NCBI RefSeq assembly: GCF_003945595.2
Contig: NW_024104909.1
Coordinates: 1,426,001 to 1,490,000, forward strand
Length of the DNA stretch: 64,000 nt
Direction of reading: 5' to 3'
Origin: Pipra filicauda
Lineage: Eukaryota; Chordata; Aves; Passeriformes; Pipridae
A program made the position numbers and the translations under genes. The notes under the pieces are model-generated. The model had not been told where the DNA came from and ran no database searches. It was given only the letters and a program-made list of their open reading frames with translations. Shown piece after piece: positions 50,311 through 62,182 of this stretch; within the stretch, counting starts at the first letter, position 1, and every line of letters starts with the position of its first letter.

Positions 50311-52537
50311 AGTTTGGTCCCTTTTCCAGAGTAATAATTATGCCAATAATGTACTTCTGTATCTCTGGAGAGTGTAAAGTCTAATTTACTTCTGAGCTCA
50401 AATCGAAGATAAAACCTTTACTGAATTCAGGGAACTTACCATTTACACTCAGCCCTTATAAAAAATGTGGCTTCAGTTCATATTAATAGAATAAAAATTC
50501 ACTGGTCTTCCAAGGGATGATGTTGGTCTGGTGTTGAATCACTGTTTATATTACACCAAATTTGAACAAACAAACAAAACCTCACAATGGCTTAAGTTGG
50601 TATCAGTGGGGTTTAAGGCAGATCAAATCTCATGAATGTAACATTAAGTTTTTGCTGAGAGACTGTTGTTTGTCCTTTTGCATAAATTCTTACCATAAGT
50701 CTGGGTAATATGACTGGGTAATATGAGTCTGATCAAATTTATCCCAGTGAGTGAGTCAGCATTGGACAGAACTGGCATCCATTTTTGTGGGATCATGGTC
50801 CCAGTAGGAGCTTATGGTAATTGATGCCTGTTTTAATTTTTGTTCTATTGGTCTTGTCCAGGCTTTCACTGATGCTCATGGTGGGATGAAACCTGTGTTG
50901 AACTGTATGTTGGAAAGGTTAGAAATCAAATTAATCAAATACCTTTTGTTAATATGTCTGTGGGAAGGAAGAGAGTGCAGGCAGGAAAACCCCAGGACCC
51001 GAGTCTGACATTAAGATGTAGAAAAAAAGAATTTTTATTAAGTGTTGCAAAAGTTGAGAGACATCGATGGCAAAATCAACACTGGACAAAAAAAGGGTTT
51101 GTCTGTACTTTCAGTGTCAGTATTCCTCTAAAATGAGATTTGCAAATCTATATTTAATTAGTTATTGTGCTGTGTGCTAAATAAACGCTAATTATTAAAC
51201 ATGGAATTTATTGAAGTATCATAGATGTTTCTAAAACTCTTAATTTACTTAGCCTGAGTAAACAAATTCTAAATAGTCAATATAACCTCCTATACAAGAG
51301 CTACCATTGCCACTAATCTCTGCCAGCATTCAGGAACCACGATTATCTTACTGTTTTATAACAGATATTTCATTACAGAACATACCTCAGCCTTTTGCAT
51401 TTGTGTGTACGATTCATTGGAAGATCAGTTATTTATTTATAGAACCTTGTGCCTTATACACAGGCCCAGTTGCCAGTGAATTCTTGAACGTAGCAAGTGA
51501 ATCTACAGGGCATAAATTCAGGATTTCTTTAATTGAGCACCTTCCTTACAAATTTTGGCTGGTAATGTACTTGGCAACACCATGGGCTGAAACCTGAAAG
51601 CAACAACCATTTTCCTGTCCTTTCCCTCCTCTCCCACCTTTCCTGGCTTGTGGAGACACACAGACACTCAGCATGGTGCAGTGCTGCCCCAAGTGCTGGA
51701 TAGTGCAAGCCTGTGGTATTTTTGTTTTAACTGTCTTCAGAATTAAAGGTCAGTCTGGGATTCAATAAAATGCACTTTTAGCTCTCATGATTTTGAGAAA
51801 ATTGAATGCTGTTTAAGTGAGCCTTTAAAGTCAATGCCCAAATGTGATTTGAAAACTACAGCTGAACTAAATATGCCCATATAGCTCCATTTCTCTCTTA
51901 ACTACTTCGTGTTGCAAAGGCCAGTTTTGATATGAACCTTGAGAAAAATGTTTTGATTTAAAAGGTGGTGTGTCACTGCTGGGGAATGGAAGCTGCTGTT
52001 TGAGTTGGGAGCTTCTACAGGAGGATTCTTACTCAGGTTTCTCCATATATTTAAATCCTTCACAGAATATAATATTTAAGTGCACAAATAGGAATGCAAG
52101 TCTGGGAGAAAACATGTAATATATTGGGATCTTTCTAGGAGCATTTTCTAGCATGTGCTGCTGCCTGTGGGTATCCATTCATTTTTACCAGAGTATCCAA
52201 GAGGTGCACACTGGAGATACGAGTTCTGGTAAAAGGGAAATTTTAGGCTTTTTTTGGAAGAGCTCTCAAACATTTCCTGACAGCCTTTTATCTTGGGTAT
52301 AAAAAAAAAAAGTCATCAATAATTACTAGGCTATCTTTGGAAAATTCGATATCTGATGTAAGCAGGAGGCTTGGCAAGGAAGAAAAGAGTTTGTATTCTG
52401 CCCAGAATAAATTTAGCATTTCTAAGTGCTTTGCATCTTCTCTTTGCAGTGGAGCTTTTTGTCTTTTAATCCTGCTTTTAGCAGGTTTGAAGATATTTTC
52501 CTTTCAAGCTTTTTTTTTCTCCTTTCTTTCTCACTAG
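50311..52537. other. Non-coding stretch
   Basis: No gene is supported. It contains a small exact 13-bp tandem repeat at 50701-50726 and an A run at 52301-52311. Open frames of up to 96 codons have no splice context. Confidence 0.55.
50701..50726 (+). repeat. Exact 13-bp tandem repeat, two copies
   Basis: CTGGGTAATATGA occurs twice head to tail. It is a recent or slowly decaying slippage duplication. Confidence 0.85.
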
Positions 52538-52666
52538 GCTTTCTGAGTTGCTTCTTTTGTTTAGTTTGAGAGTGATTTTATTATTTCCTGAAATGAAGCA
52601 TCCTTCTGAATTAGTCAAGAGCCCAAATACTGTGGAAATGGATATAATTGAGCCTATAAAGAGGAG
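52538..52666 (+). other. Candidate 129-nt exon with strong splice sites
   Basis: A pyrimidine tract of about 25 bases (TTTTTTTTTCTCC, then TTTCTTTCTCACTAG) ends at 52537, and GTAAGTT follows 52666 after AGAGGAG, so both splice sites fit the consensus. The length is 43 codons. Exactly one frame is open (one leading base, 42 codons, two trailing); the others stop early. The first part translates to an unlikely run of Leu and Phe. The last 25 codons, from an in-frame ATG at 52593, are hydrophilic with several Lys, Glu and Pro. It might be an internal exon or a 5' exon starting at that ATG. The family is not recognised. Confidence 0.33.
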
Positions 52667-55600
52667 GTAAGTTACCTGATTAAATGCTTTACTGAGCTGA
52701 GACCAAAGGGTGGTAGTGAACTATAAGTGGGTCTGGACTGACTTCTATTTGATTGTCACTTTGAGATATTCAGATGATGAATAAGCTTTCCAGTGCAGAT
52801 CTTTGGCTCCCTCAGTCTCAGGCATCAGTGGCTCATGTATTTCATGCTTCTATTAGTTCAGTATTTGCTTCATCTTCTTGTGTCCGAGCACCCCAGATGG
52901 GTTGTTTGAGCTGATCTAGAGCTCACTGAACATTAATATTAAGAACATAAACCTCATCTTACCTACTCTTCCTTCAGGCCAAAGGTTGCAGGTTCAGAGC
53001 TGATATAATTTTTAGGAGGTTGAGGTGAATTTGGTCATTAATTCCTCCTCCTGCTGTTGGTTTGAGACTTTGCCTTGTTCTCATGTTCTGTTCTTCATTC
53101 TTTTAAGACTTGGTGTCTTTAGCTGGACACAAGACTTTTGCCAGCTGGAGCAGCTTCTTAATCTGTTTGGAACACAGATGGACAATTAGCTTCTAAGGAA
53201 AAGGAAGGCACAGCTTTTGAAACTGTGATCTCCTTTATCTCTAGATTTACATAGGGAGAATTATTGCCTTGAAAAGGAACCTTGTCAGATCAAGGAGATA
53301 AATTAGAGTAGCCCTTGCTATATTTTTCTGGTGGCAAAGTAATTTCATTATTATTTCCATCTGTGTGTAAGCTGGGGTTTGACATTGCTCAAGAAAGAAG
53401 GGTAGCAGAAAGAGAACACTCACTTTTCTGTACATCCTGCAGACAGAATCACTTGGACATAAAGCACTTGGGACTTCAAGGGGAAGGTGGGAAATGTAAA
53501 ACAAGGAAGGAGAGGTGGTGCTGTGAAGGCAGAATTCTTCTAACTACCCTGAAGAATGTAAGTTCTGCTTGTAAGGGATGCTGGAATGTGTATTATAAAG
53601 AAACAAAAAAAAGCCAAGACAAACCTACTTATATTAAATCAAGTTAGAAGTGAATCTTGGGAAGTAACTGTTTGTGCCAGGTCAGAAGGGCTGAGAGTCT
53701 GCCCCAGCTGTGGTGAGAGGGCTGTGCTGCAGAGAAGTGACCTCGGAGCCACCAGGCCCTGAGGAGTCTCTTGTGATACATGGAAAATGGAATAGGTGTC
53801 AAAATAAAGACCTTCTGTGGCATTAAATAGCATTTTATCTCACTGAGATCCGAGGGATGTTCTTGTTAGCTGTGGGTAAGAGACTTTAGGAGACCTTCTC
53901 CTGCTCCCAGCTATCCCAAGATCCGAGTAAATCAGCTGACCTTTGTGTGCCTTGGTTTTCCTGGATAGGGGTGTGAGCAATGATGCCTCTTCCCAAAGTG
54001 ATGCAGAGGTAGAAGGTGTGCAATGTAGGAAGTGGAAGCAAGCCTGGCAATTTAGAAACAGTTCAAAAACTGCATTTTTTTGAATAACTCCCACTCCTCC
54101 CCTTGCTGCGAAATAGGCAGTAAAAAGGGGCAATCTGCAGGATGGTTTAAAGGTTTTGTTTGGTGAACCAGTCTGGAACACTTTATCCTTGCTAAATTAA
54201 TACCATCCAATATTTATTTTGTATTCAAGCAACCTTTATTTTGTACCCTGCCAGAAATTGCTTTAATATGTTGTAATTTTGCTTTCTGTTCCTCACTGGG
54301 GTTGGGAGTGGAGTGGTTTCACAGCCTTTCACCTACAAGCTGTAGAATAATGGTTTATAGTGATTTCATTGTTAAGGGATCAGAACAACTGAGAAACAAG
54401 CTTGTGAATGTGCACCTTAAGTCCCTAAAAAAATAAAAAAAACCTGAGGAAATTGAAGGAAATAGTTTTTATATAATATATCTCCAGAGGGACAGCACTT
54501 TAGCAATGTGCTCATGCAATTCATCACTGAGGTGACAATACTCTAATGATATATTAGTAATATATCACTGGAATGTTTTCCCACCATTGATGTATTGGAG
54601 ATCATAAACCATGGAGAGGGACAGCAGACGTGCAGACTGAAGTGCCTGCAAAGCCCTTCCCAAACCTTCTCAAGTTATTTTATTGGGAGAAGTTGTCAGG
54701 AAGAGCTCTGTGATTTTTCCATTCCTGTGTGCATCCACACGGAGCTCTGCTGGGGAGGGGGAGTCTTGCCATGGAGATTCCTGGATCTGGTAGCAGATGC
54801 TGCAGGCTCTGTATGTGCCTCCAAACAGTGCAGAAACACTTGATAAATGGTTTGTTGACTGATAGTCTGGGCCTTAGGGCAGCTTGAAGTTATTTACTTC
54901 TGCTTTTTAATGCCTGTGGGAGACAACATGAAACGTCTTTGAGCCTTGGCATCTCAGTGTGCAAAGACTGGACCGTGTGACATTCTCACAAATGTCATGA
55001 TAGGAGGAAAAAAAAGGTTCTGTCTCCATGGCAGTACCCACTACTCCTTCTCTCCTGTCAGCATGTGGCTACACTGCAATATCACAAGCTTTTCTCCCTC
55101 TCTGAAGATTATTTTAAAGATTGTTCAATAAAATTTTAAAAAATATTTTTTTTTCACTATCCTGATTTCTGCTACTTTGTGTGCGTTGTCCTCAGTGTCA
55201 ATATTAGACTTGCAAATAAGATAAATTTGCTTTTATTTCAGGTCCTACTGCCTTTCATCCTTTGACTACTCCCTCAGATACCTGATCCAGCCCAGCCTGG
55301 GTAACCTTCAGGATAACACCCTGAGAATGAGTGCTCATCAGCTGAGGCAGTGAGGTTTCCTGCAGCAATTCCTGCTCTGATGTTGTGTTCAGAGCCAGCT
55401 CACTATTACCTGATGTTCTCCCAGTTGTTTGTTTTCATCTCTCTACAATTACATCCTTACTTCCTGGAGAGGCACCAGCTTTTTTCTTTGTGTGGGAGTT
55501 GTATTAAGCAGCTGTTCCTGCTTGCAAACACTGCACCAATAATATCAATTATGGCAAGTCTTTGCCATTGGCTTGAGTTCAAATTGGTTTTGACTTAAAA

Positions 55601-58600
55601 TTTTTGCAGAACTGAGCTGATGCTCATGCTGAATAGAAAGGGAAGGGGGTGTCCATAATATGAAAATAGATTTTTCAGTATCTTATGAATCACCTTTGCT
55701 AGAATGAATTGTATTCTTGATGAACTCTATTACTGATAAGTGTATCAAGGCATTGAATTGCCACAAACACTCTTCCTGAAGGCAGTAGTAAATCATAACC
55801 CACTTTATGATCAAGAACAGAAGGTAGAGAGAATTCAGCAATGGTTGGAAGGTTATTAGGTTTTGTGAAAGTTTCATCAGCTCTGCAAAAGGCAACTGGG
55901 GGCCAGAAATACTCAGCTCGAAGCATTTTACAAATCTAGGACCAAATTCTTGGCTATCTGACTGCAAATACCTTCCATTGCCTTCCCTGGATCTTAGGTA
56001 TTGATAAAATTAAAGCAATGTTGAGTGTTGATCAGTCTTCAGGTTTGGACTGCAATCAAAGTCCTGGTTTGTTCCCCTGCAGCCCCTGCTTGGGAGATCA
56101 TAGTGGTAGATGTAGCATCCTGTCCACTTACTTGTCCATTTAATGGAACTTCCACAACTTAATATCAGTTTAAAAGCCATGTGTCTGTGGAGAGTGGGCT
56201 TTGCTGAGGGGTGGTTTGGGTTTTTCTTTCTACTCTGCTTGATTTTTTTTTTTTTTTAATTGAGCAAATGCCTTTGTGTGGAGAACTTGTGACCCTTCCC
56301 CTCGTGAGCAGTCTGCCCTTGTCTCTGTGGCACTGAGGGTTCTGTGGATGTGTTTTGCTTTATGCCTCTCTGAGCATGGATTAATTACACTGTAATTCAG
56401 AGTAGATGGACTTTTAAAGCATCAGCTTTATTAGAATGTTGAAGTGTAGCAAAATAAAGTCCACTTATCCATATACTAATTCCAGAGCCCTTCAGAGCAT
56501 GTAAAATAAGTGGGTGTTTGTTTTGTTTTTTAACCTGATTCATGTAAAATCCTTCCATTTCAATAGCTTCCCCAAGCCCTGGTGTAAAGGAAGCAGCTTT
56601 TACATCTGCCTAGAATTAAACCACCTTTTCAGTATCTCAGAATGAAAATTAAATTGCATGGGCTGGGCTGCTCTGTGAATGGCTTCAGAAGCCTTTCCAG
56701 CCTCACTGAGAGGTACTTCCAGCATTGAAGGCTGTAGGCAGAGCACACTGTTCTCTGCAGGTGTTACCTAAACACCATTTGACATTTGTCTGATTTATCT
56801 GGATTCAGCAGCATGTTGGTTCACACCTGTGGCTGGAAAGGTGAACAGCAGTTGGATTGGGGAAATAAATGAATGGCAGTGCTTATTCTTAACTCACAGA
56901 AGGTCCAAATATAATATTGAAACATAAATATAATGTAAAAACGTCAAATATAAACCTAATACACTGACTTGCATTAGGGCTGTATCTAGGAGCTAGAATC
57001 AGGCAGCCTTTTTGTTCTAGACTGGGTGCCAGGCAAGTGAGCCCTGAGACAGGGAGGCTGCACAGTAAATCAGGAGCAGGGGATTAAAAGAAAGGTGTTT
57101 TTTTTTTTTCATTGGAAGACAGAAGAATGGAAGGATCAGCCTAAGGCTGTGGAAGGAGGCTGAGGCAAAAGCTGGGAATTGATATCAGATCTTTGGCATT
57201 AAAGTAATTTTTGCTGGTTCCCAGTTTGCTGTGATGCCTATCACAGGGCTCATTTCCTGCAGCTCAGTAGTTCTGTGGCAGATGTTACAGAACAAATGTC
57301 CCAGTCACTGTTCCTGGAGTTTCTCCTAAGAATTCTGGGAGTTCCATTATAGAGAGAAGGCTGAGTCCATCAGTAAGGTTCTAGAAGGATATGAATATAT
57401 GTTTTACTGTCAGTAGCTTCCTACTTCGAATTTTTCTTTTGGTTTTGCCTTGGTGGGGAAAGTAGAAAATGTTGATAGACTTTTTTTCTATGCCTGAAAT
57501 GAATTTATATCCAAGTAAAGTTTTTGCACCCACAGTATCCTGAAGCAAAAATTCCACACTACAACTGAGTGAAGCATGAAGCAGTATTTGTTTTAAACAT
57601 TCATGGGGACAATTTTACTACTTTGTCTCTAGTTTTTATGTTGATGGGCAGGGTGAGCAACCATTTCCACATTGTCTGTGCTGCTCCAGGGTTTATATTC
57701 CTCTTTGGTTTGTTCCACCCCAGGATGAAATGCATCTGGTGTAAATATTCTTGAGATAACTTTGATCGTTGTTGTTCTCCCCTCTACTTTAATTTTAGTA
57801 GATCATTTTGCAGTAGGTGAGAAACCAAGCTGCACAAAATGTTGAAATTGTGGATTTATTCAGTGTCATAATGATGCTTCCTGTTCTGTTCTCCACTCCT
57901 CCCTAATAATTCCTAACATGCTATTTTCTTTCACTGCTATTGAGCATTGAGCTGACATTTTAATTGACCTATTATAGCTTCAAGATATCTATTCTTTTCC
58001 CCAAATGTTAACAAGTTGCCAGATTTCATCAACCCAGGATTGCTTTTCCTCTTGAGTGCATCACTTCACATGGATCAGCACTGAATTCCATGCCTTTTTT
58101 TATGCACTCAGTATCTCTTCAGTCCTTTGCAGGCAGATTTTACTGCCTTAAATGTCTTGCTACAATGAGTTAACTTTGGCATCTGACTCTTCCAGCAATA
58201 TAAAGATTAAAACCACAATGCCTTAAAAAAATAAATCAGCTACCCAGAAAACTTGTTCATTCAGAATTAAGGCTGCTCATCTGAGTTCCAACCCTTCTGT
58301 GTTTTACACACAAGACATGCCAGTGGATGAAACCTGTCTTACCTGAATTAGCAAGCAGCAGCCAAATATTTACTGAGTCACTTATTCAACTTGATTAAAT
58401 GAACAGAATATTAAAAAGGCAAGAAAAGGGGGGGGAATATGTGCAACAAAATCATTCAAGCAAAACAATTCTATCAGCTATTCAAGGAACAGGCTTTTGG
58501 CATTAGGAGTGTTGTTTACTAATTGGATTTACTGTAGCAGTGATTACTTAGTGTCTCACAACGTTCCGTACTTCAACATTCACCTTCTGTCTGAATGAAA

Positions 58601-59126
58601 TCTGTTGGTGCTTATGGCAAAATTCCCATTTCCTTCAAACAGAGTCGGGTCTGGCCTCTCTCGTGTAAGAGGTTTTTAAAAGATCTAAATAGTATAATCT
58701 TGTTTTCCAGCTAATGTTGGAACTATTCTGATGTTTCTTTGTCTGTGCCTTTCAGGAGATAACAGACAGATCATGCAAAAACTAGTCTGATAATTTTCCA
58801 CTCCATACAGAGTAGTCACAGAACATTTGTGAAATAAAACCTGTCACAATAACCTGACTTTTCAGATTTCAGGTTGGAGGGGAAAGATTTCTAGTAGTTC
58901 AGGAGTGAATGAAGAGCTGATATTTGTGCTATAGAAGAAACAAGGTACTGTATAAAACAATATTTATTTCTCCAGAGTGCTTACAACCAGTTCTTCTGTT
59001 GAGCTTCTACAAACTTAAAACCAAAAGTGACTGACATGAAGAAAGAGAAAACTCAATCTATGAATTCATTTGATTGGTGACAAACCAGACTTCAGGCCTA
59101 ACTCTTCATAGACTGGACTTTTATGA
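52667..59126. other. Long non-coding stretch
   Basis: No supported gene in 6.5 kb. T runs are at 56243-56257 and near 57099-57110. A GTAAGT near 53561 has only a weak possible acceptor. The only strong structure is the palindrome at 54547-54567. Confidence 0.55.
54547..54567. repeat. Perfect palindrome, 10-bp arms around one base
   Basis: TGATATATTA at 54547-54556 mirrors its reverse complement at 54558-54567 around a single G. It is AT-rich, so cruciform or protein-dimer binding is possible but chance is not excluded. Confidence 0.85.
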
Positions 59127-59726
59127 TTAGTGTCTGTTTTTAATGCACTGTACCAGCGAAAGGAATTTTTCAGGTCCCAGGTGAATTACCTTGTGTGATT
59201 TTGGACCCTTGTGTGCCTGGATCTGGGCACTCCTTCCCTGCCTCACACCTGGGCATGGAGTGGAAACTTCTGACATGCTCAGGTACCCCAGTGTGTTTGG
59301 GAGACTTGGCTGCAGTCCCTGCTGGAGCTGTGTGCTGCTTTTGCTGCGAGAGAATTCACTCTTTTCGCAGTAGCTGGTAAGGGGCTGTGTGTTGGATTGG
59401 GGCTGGAAAAATGCTGATAACACAGGGATGGTTTGTCTCTGCTGGAGGTGCACAGGGAGCTGGGAGGGGACACAGCCAGGACAGCTGACCCCAACTGACC
59501 CAAGGGGTATCCCAGACCATACGGTGTCATGCTCAGCATGTAAAGCTCTGGAAGAAGGAAGGGGGAGATGTTCAGAGTGCTGGTGTTTGTCCTCCCAAGA
59601 CACAGTTACACATGATGGAGCCTGGCTTGTCTGGGCTGGCTGAACTCCTGCCTGCCCATGGGAAATGGGGAATGAATTCCTTGCTTTCCTTACACATGTG
59701 GCTTTAGCTTTATCTGTTGGAGTCAC
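59127..59726 (-). other. Longest open frame in the window, no early ATG; coding status doubtful
   Basis: Two hundred minus-strand codons are free of stops. The frame as bounded begins at GTG, and the first in-frame ATG is at codon 151, so it cannot be a simple ATG-started gene of this length. It would have to be an exon. The translation is rich in Ser, Gln, Pro and His, has no recognisable domain and reads like translated GC-richer non-coding DNA. Two plus-strand frames are open across part of the same interval. Probably chance, but the length is notable. Confidence 0.15.
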
Positions 59727-60560
59727 AGGAAGAAGGCAGGTGATGTTCTCATTGCAGAGACAGACTGTGTTACCTTGTTCTGTCTGAGATGGGGGATGTT
59801 ATGTTGGTTTGAGGGCTGCTCTCTTCTGTAACCTGCTGTGAAGCCCAGGCAGAAAAATGAAGAGCTTATTTAACACACTGATAAGGAAGCAGCCCATATT
59901 TTGTGACCTCCTTTGATCCCTGACCCCTGAAAAAAATGTTTGTTCCTTAAAGTAGAACATTCTCCGTACTAACTCTTCTGAAGTGCTTCCAGAATCCCTT
60001 GTCTACTCTGTAATAATTTCTTTGCTTTTTACTTTTCCCCCTCAGTGTTCAGTCTGAAGTTTACTGCTTGTGATGGTTCTCCCTTTACCCATCACTTCGT
60101 AAATCTCAAGTCTAAATTTGAGACTTGTGAATGTTGAGTGGCACTTTGATATTCATACTTTTTATATCAATATTGTATTTCTCATTCAGAACATCTCCAA
60201 TTCCCCTCATTCATGTTCCTGTTCTGCTTTGATCTGTATCATTAGTGAGTTCTTATTCTGTGTGTTGATACTTTTTTCTGTGCACTTTTATGGATCTTGC
60301 CACTTCACTATTGATTTTCTCTTCTCTTTTTTGCTTGAGATACCTTCTTTATCCTTTAGGTTTGGTTTCTTTCTTTCTTTTCTTTTTTTTTTTTTTTTTA
60401 CCTTAAGGGTAATTGTTTATTTTTTTCCCATGTGTTTGATCCAGTATCTTTCCCTTAAGCCAATTTCCCTAGAAAGCAGCCCGGCAAAAACAAGGAGAGA
60501 ATAGTTCAGGAGAACTTTGATTTAAAATGAAATCACAGGAAAATCCAACCTATCTCTGCA
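59727..60560. other. Non-coding, T-rich stretch
   Basis: No gene is supported. A 128-codon plus frame at 60118-60504 consists largely of Phe, Leu and Ser codons from T-rich sequence and is rejected as coding. A TTTC repeat and a 17-base T run lie at 60367-60399. Confidence 0.55.
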
Positions 60561-60563
60561 CCA

Positions 60564-60655
60564 GTCTCTCTGCCTCTCTCTCCTTCTGTCCCCCCCGTTA
60601 GTCTTTTCTTCTTTCTCCCCAGTCCCCCCATTCTCTCTGCCTCTCCTTTCTCCAG
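60564..60655 (+). repeat. Pyrimidine-rich tract with repeated TCTCTCTGCCTCTC motif
   Basis: Over about 90 bases nearly all plus-strand bases are C or T. TCTCTCTGCCTCTC occurs at 60565-60578 and exactly again at 60632-60645. Such tracts can form triplex DNA or bind pyrimidine-tract proteins such as PTB when transcribed. No consensus donor closely follows it, so a splice acceptor role is not established. Confidence 0.7.
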
Positions 60656-62120
60656 AACAGCAGTTTTGCACTGGCTGTGTCTCCTACTGCTGTAAGTGGG
60701 GTTTAGGAACTCTGTGTCCCTGATTTTTTTGGGCAGGTTATGTCACCATAACGTGCTGCTGCCTCCAAATGTCGGTTGCTCTGGTAGACTGTGACTGTTT
60801 CTCACAGACAGGGTTTCCAGACAGAGAGAATTAAGCAGATTACAAAGATTTGTTTTGTAGCCTGGTACCCTGCAGACACGGGATCACAGCACTTCTCTCT
60901 TCCACACGCTTCCAGTGGATGACTTTGAGCGACTCACTTGATTACTCTGTGCTTTGGTTCTCATCTTTCAAAGCAACAAGGCTGAGGGCTCTTCTGTATT
61001 TCATTAGAGAAAGCTGAGCTGGGTGCATCAGAAGCTGGACTGAGATGCTGCAGTGCTGGCGTGTTGGAGGCCATACAAATACCTAATGGGGGCTGTAAAT
61101 TTTACCTGACAATTATAAAGGTTTTTTTTTTTTTTTTGCTTCCTATCTGGGATTATTTTATTTTATTATGGCTGACACCCTTGCCAAGAGTTACCTCATG
61201 CTACATGAGAGATTAATCTGTGCACAGGAGAAGGAGTGGCTTATCAGGCTTCACTGCCCTGGTGATGTTACAGAAAGTGTTGACCCTTCTGCAGCAGCCA
61301 CTGCAATAAAAGGCTCATTGCAGGAGTCCCCTCAGAGCTGCAGGCAGGATCTTTTAAAGAGTAGCAGTTCTGGGCTCACTTTAATAAAATCAGACTCTCC
61401 AGATTGCCTGTTTGACATGTTTTTCCTTTTCCCTCCATACCTCAATGTCTGTTCCTTCTCTCCAGTCAGAATATTCCTGGTCAGCTGATATAATTAGGGA
61501 AACGGAGCATTCTGGTCTGAGGTATTGATCTGGTACTTTATTATAAAAGTTAGCAATGTTTAATTTCATGTTGTCAGCTTTCATTGTGCTAAAGAAATCA
61601 ATTCACTATTCCCTTCTCCATTATTCAATTTTCTAATAAGCTACTTTGTAGTCCATTCAAAATCAAATTTTAATGATGAATTGCTGTAGGAATGGAGAGC
61701 ACATGAACTCACATACATGAGAATTATCCCAAATCCATAGTAGGTGGATGGACTTCTTTTGAATTAGAAATACTTTTTTTCTTTTATCTTTTTAGACAAG
61801 TCAGAAATACAGGTTTTCTGTCCTTTCACTAAACTCCATAGGATGTTTACTACAGCTTGTTTTCTCTCATTTAGGATTCATGTATTATCCTACCCCCTCT
61901 GAATCTTCCTTGAATTTCACTGTCAATGCGATACCTCTCATTTTTCCCTTCTTCTCTCTCATTCTACACCAAATTAGTCTTAAAAAACAAAGACAGAGGA
62001 GCCTTGTAGGATAGAAAAGCATAGTCAAAATATATCTCTTTAGTCTGGCTTTATACAACCTCACAATAAAGCAAAAGCTGTGCTCTGTAAAGCAGCTACA
62101 ACAGTTTGTATTTCACCCAG
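60656..62120. other. Non-coding stretch
   Basis: No supported gene. A T run lies at 61122-61137. A 106-codon plus frame at 61168-61488 has no splice context or recognisable domain. Confidence 0.5.
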
Positions 62121-62182
62121 TGCAGCATCCTGCCCTGCCCTGCAATTTGGGAGCTGCTGCAGTGCACATGGGGATGACACAG
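62121..62182 (+). other. Candidate 62-nt exon with CAG/GTAAGA donor
   Basis: A TTTGTATTTCACCCAG acceptor-like site ends at 62120, and the interval ends ACACAG before GTAAGAA, a good donor. Two of three frames are open. The interval is GC-richer than its flanks. It may be an exon or a decoy; no family is recognised. Confidence 0.22.

Noticed and set aside
53500..53570. Exon ending at GTAAGT near 53561
   Set aside because: The upstream AG has almost no pyrimidine tract, so the donor stands alone.
55840..55870. GGTTGGAAGG as a second CR1 remnant
   Set aside because: The match is only about ten bases, and the flanks do not continue into CR1 sequence.
60118..60504. 128-codon plus-strand open frame
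   Set aside because: The translation is mainly Phe, Leu, Ser and Ile from T-rich DNA, including a run of Phe from the poly-T stretch. It has the look of low-complexity sequence, not a membrane protein.
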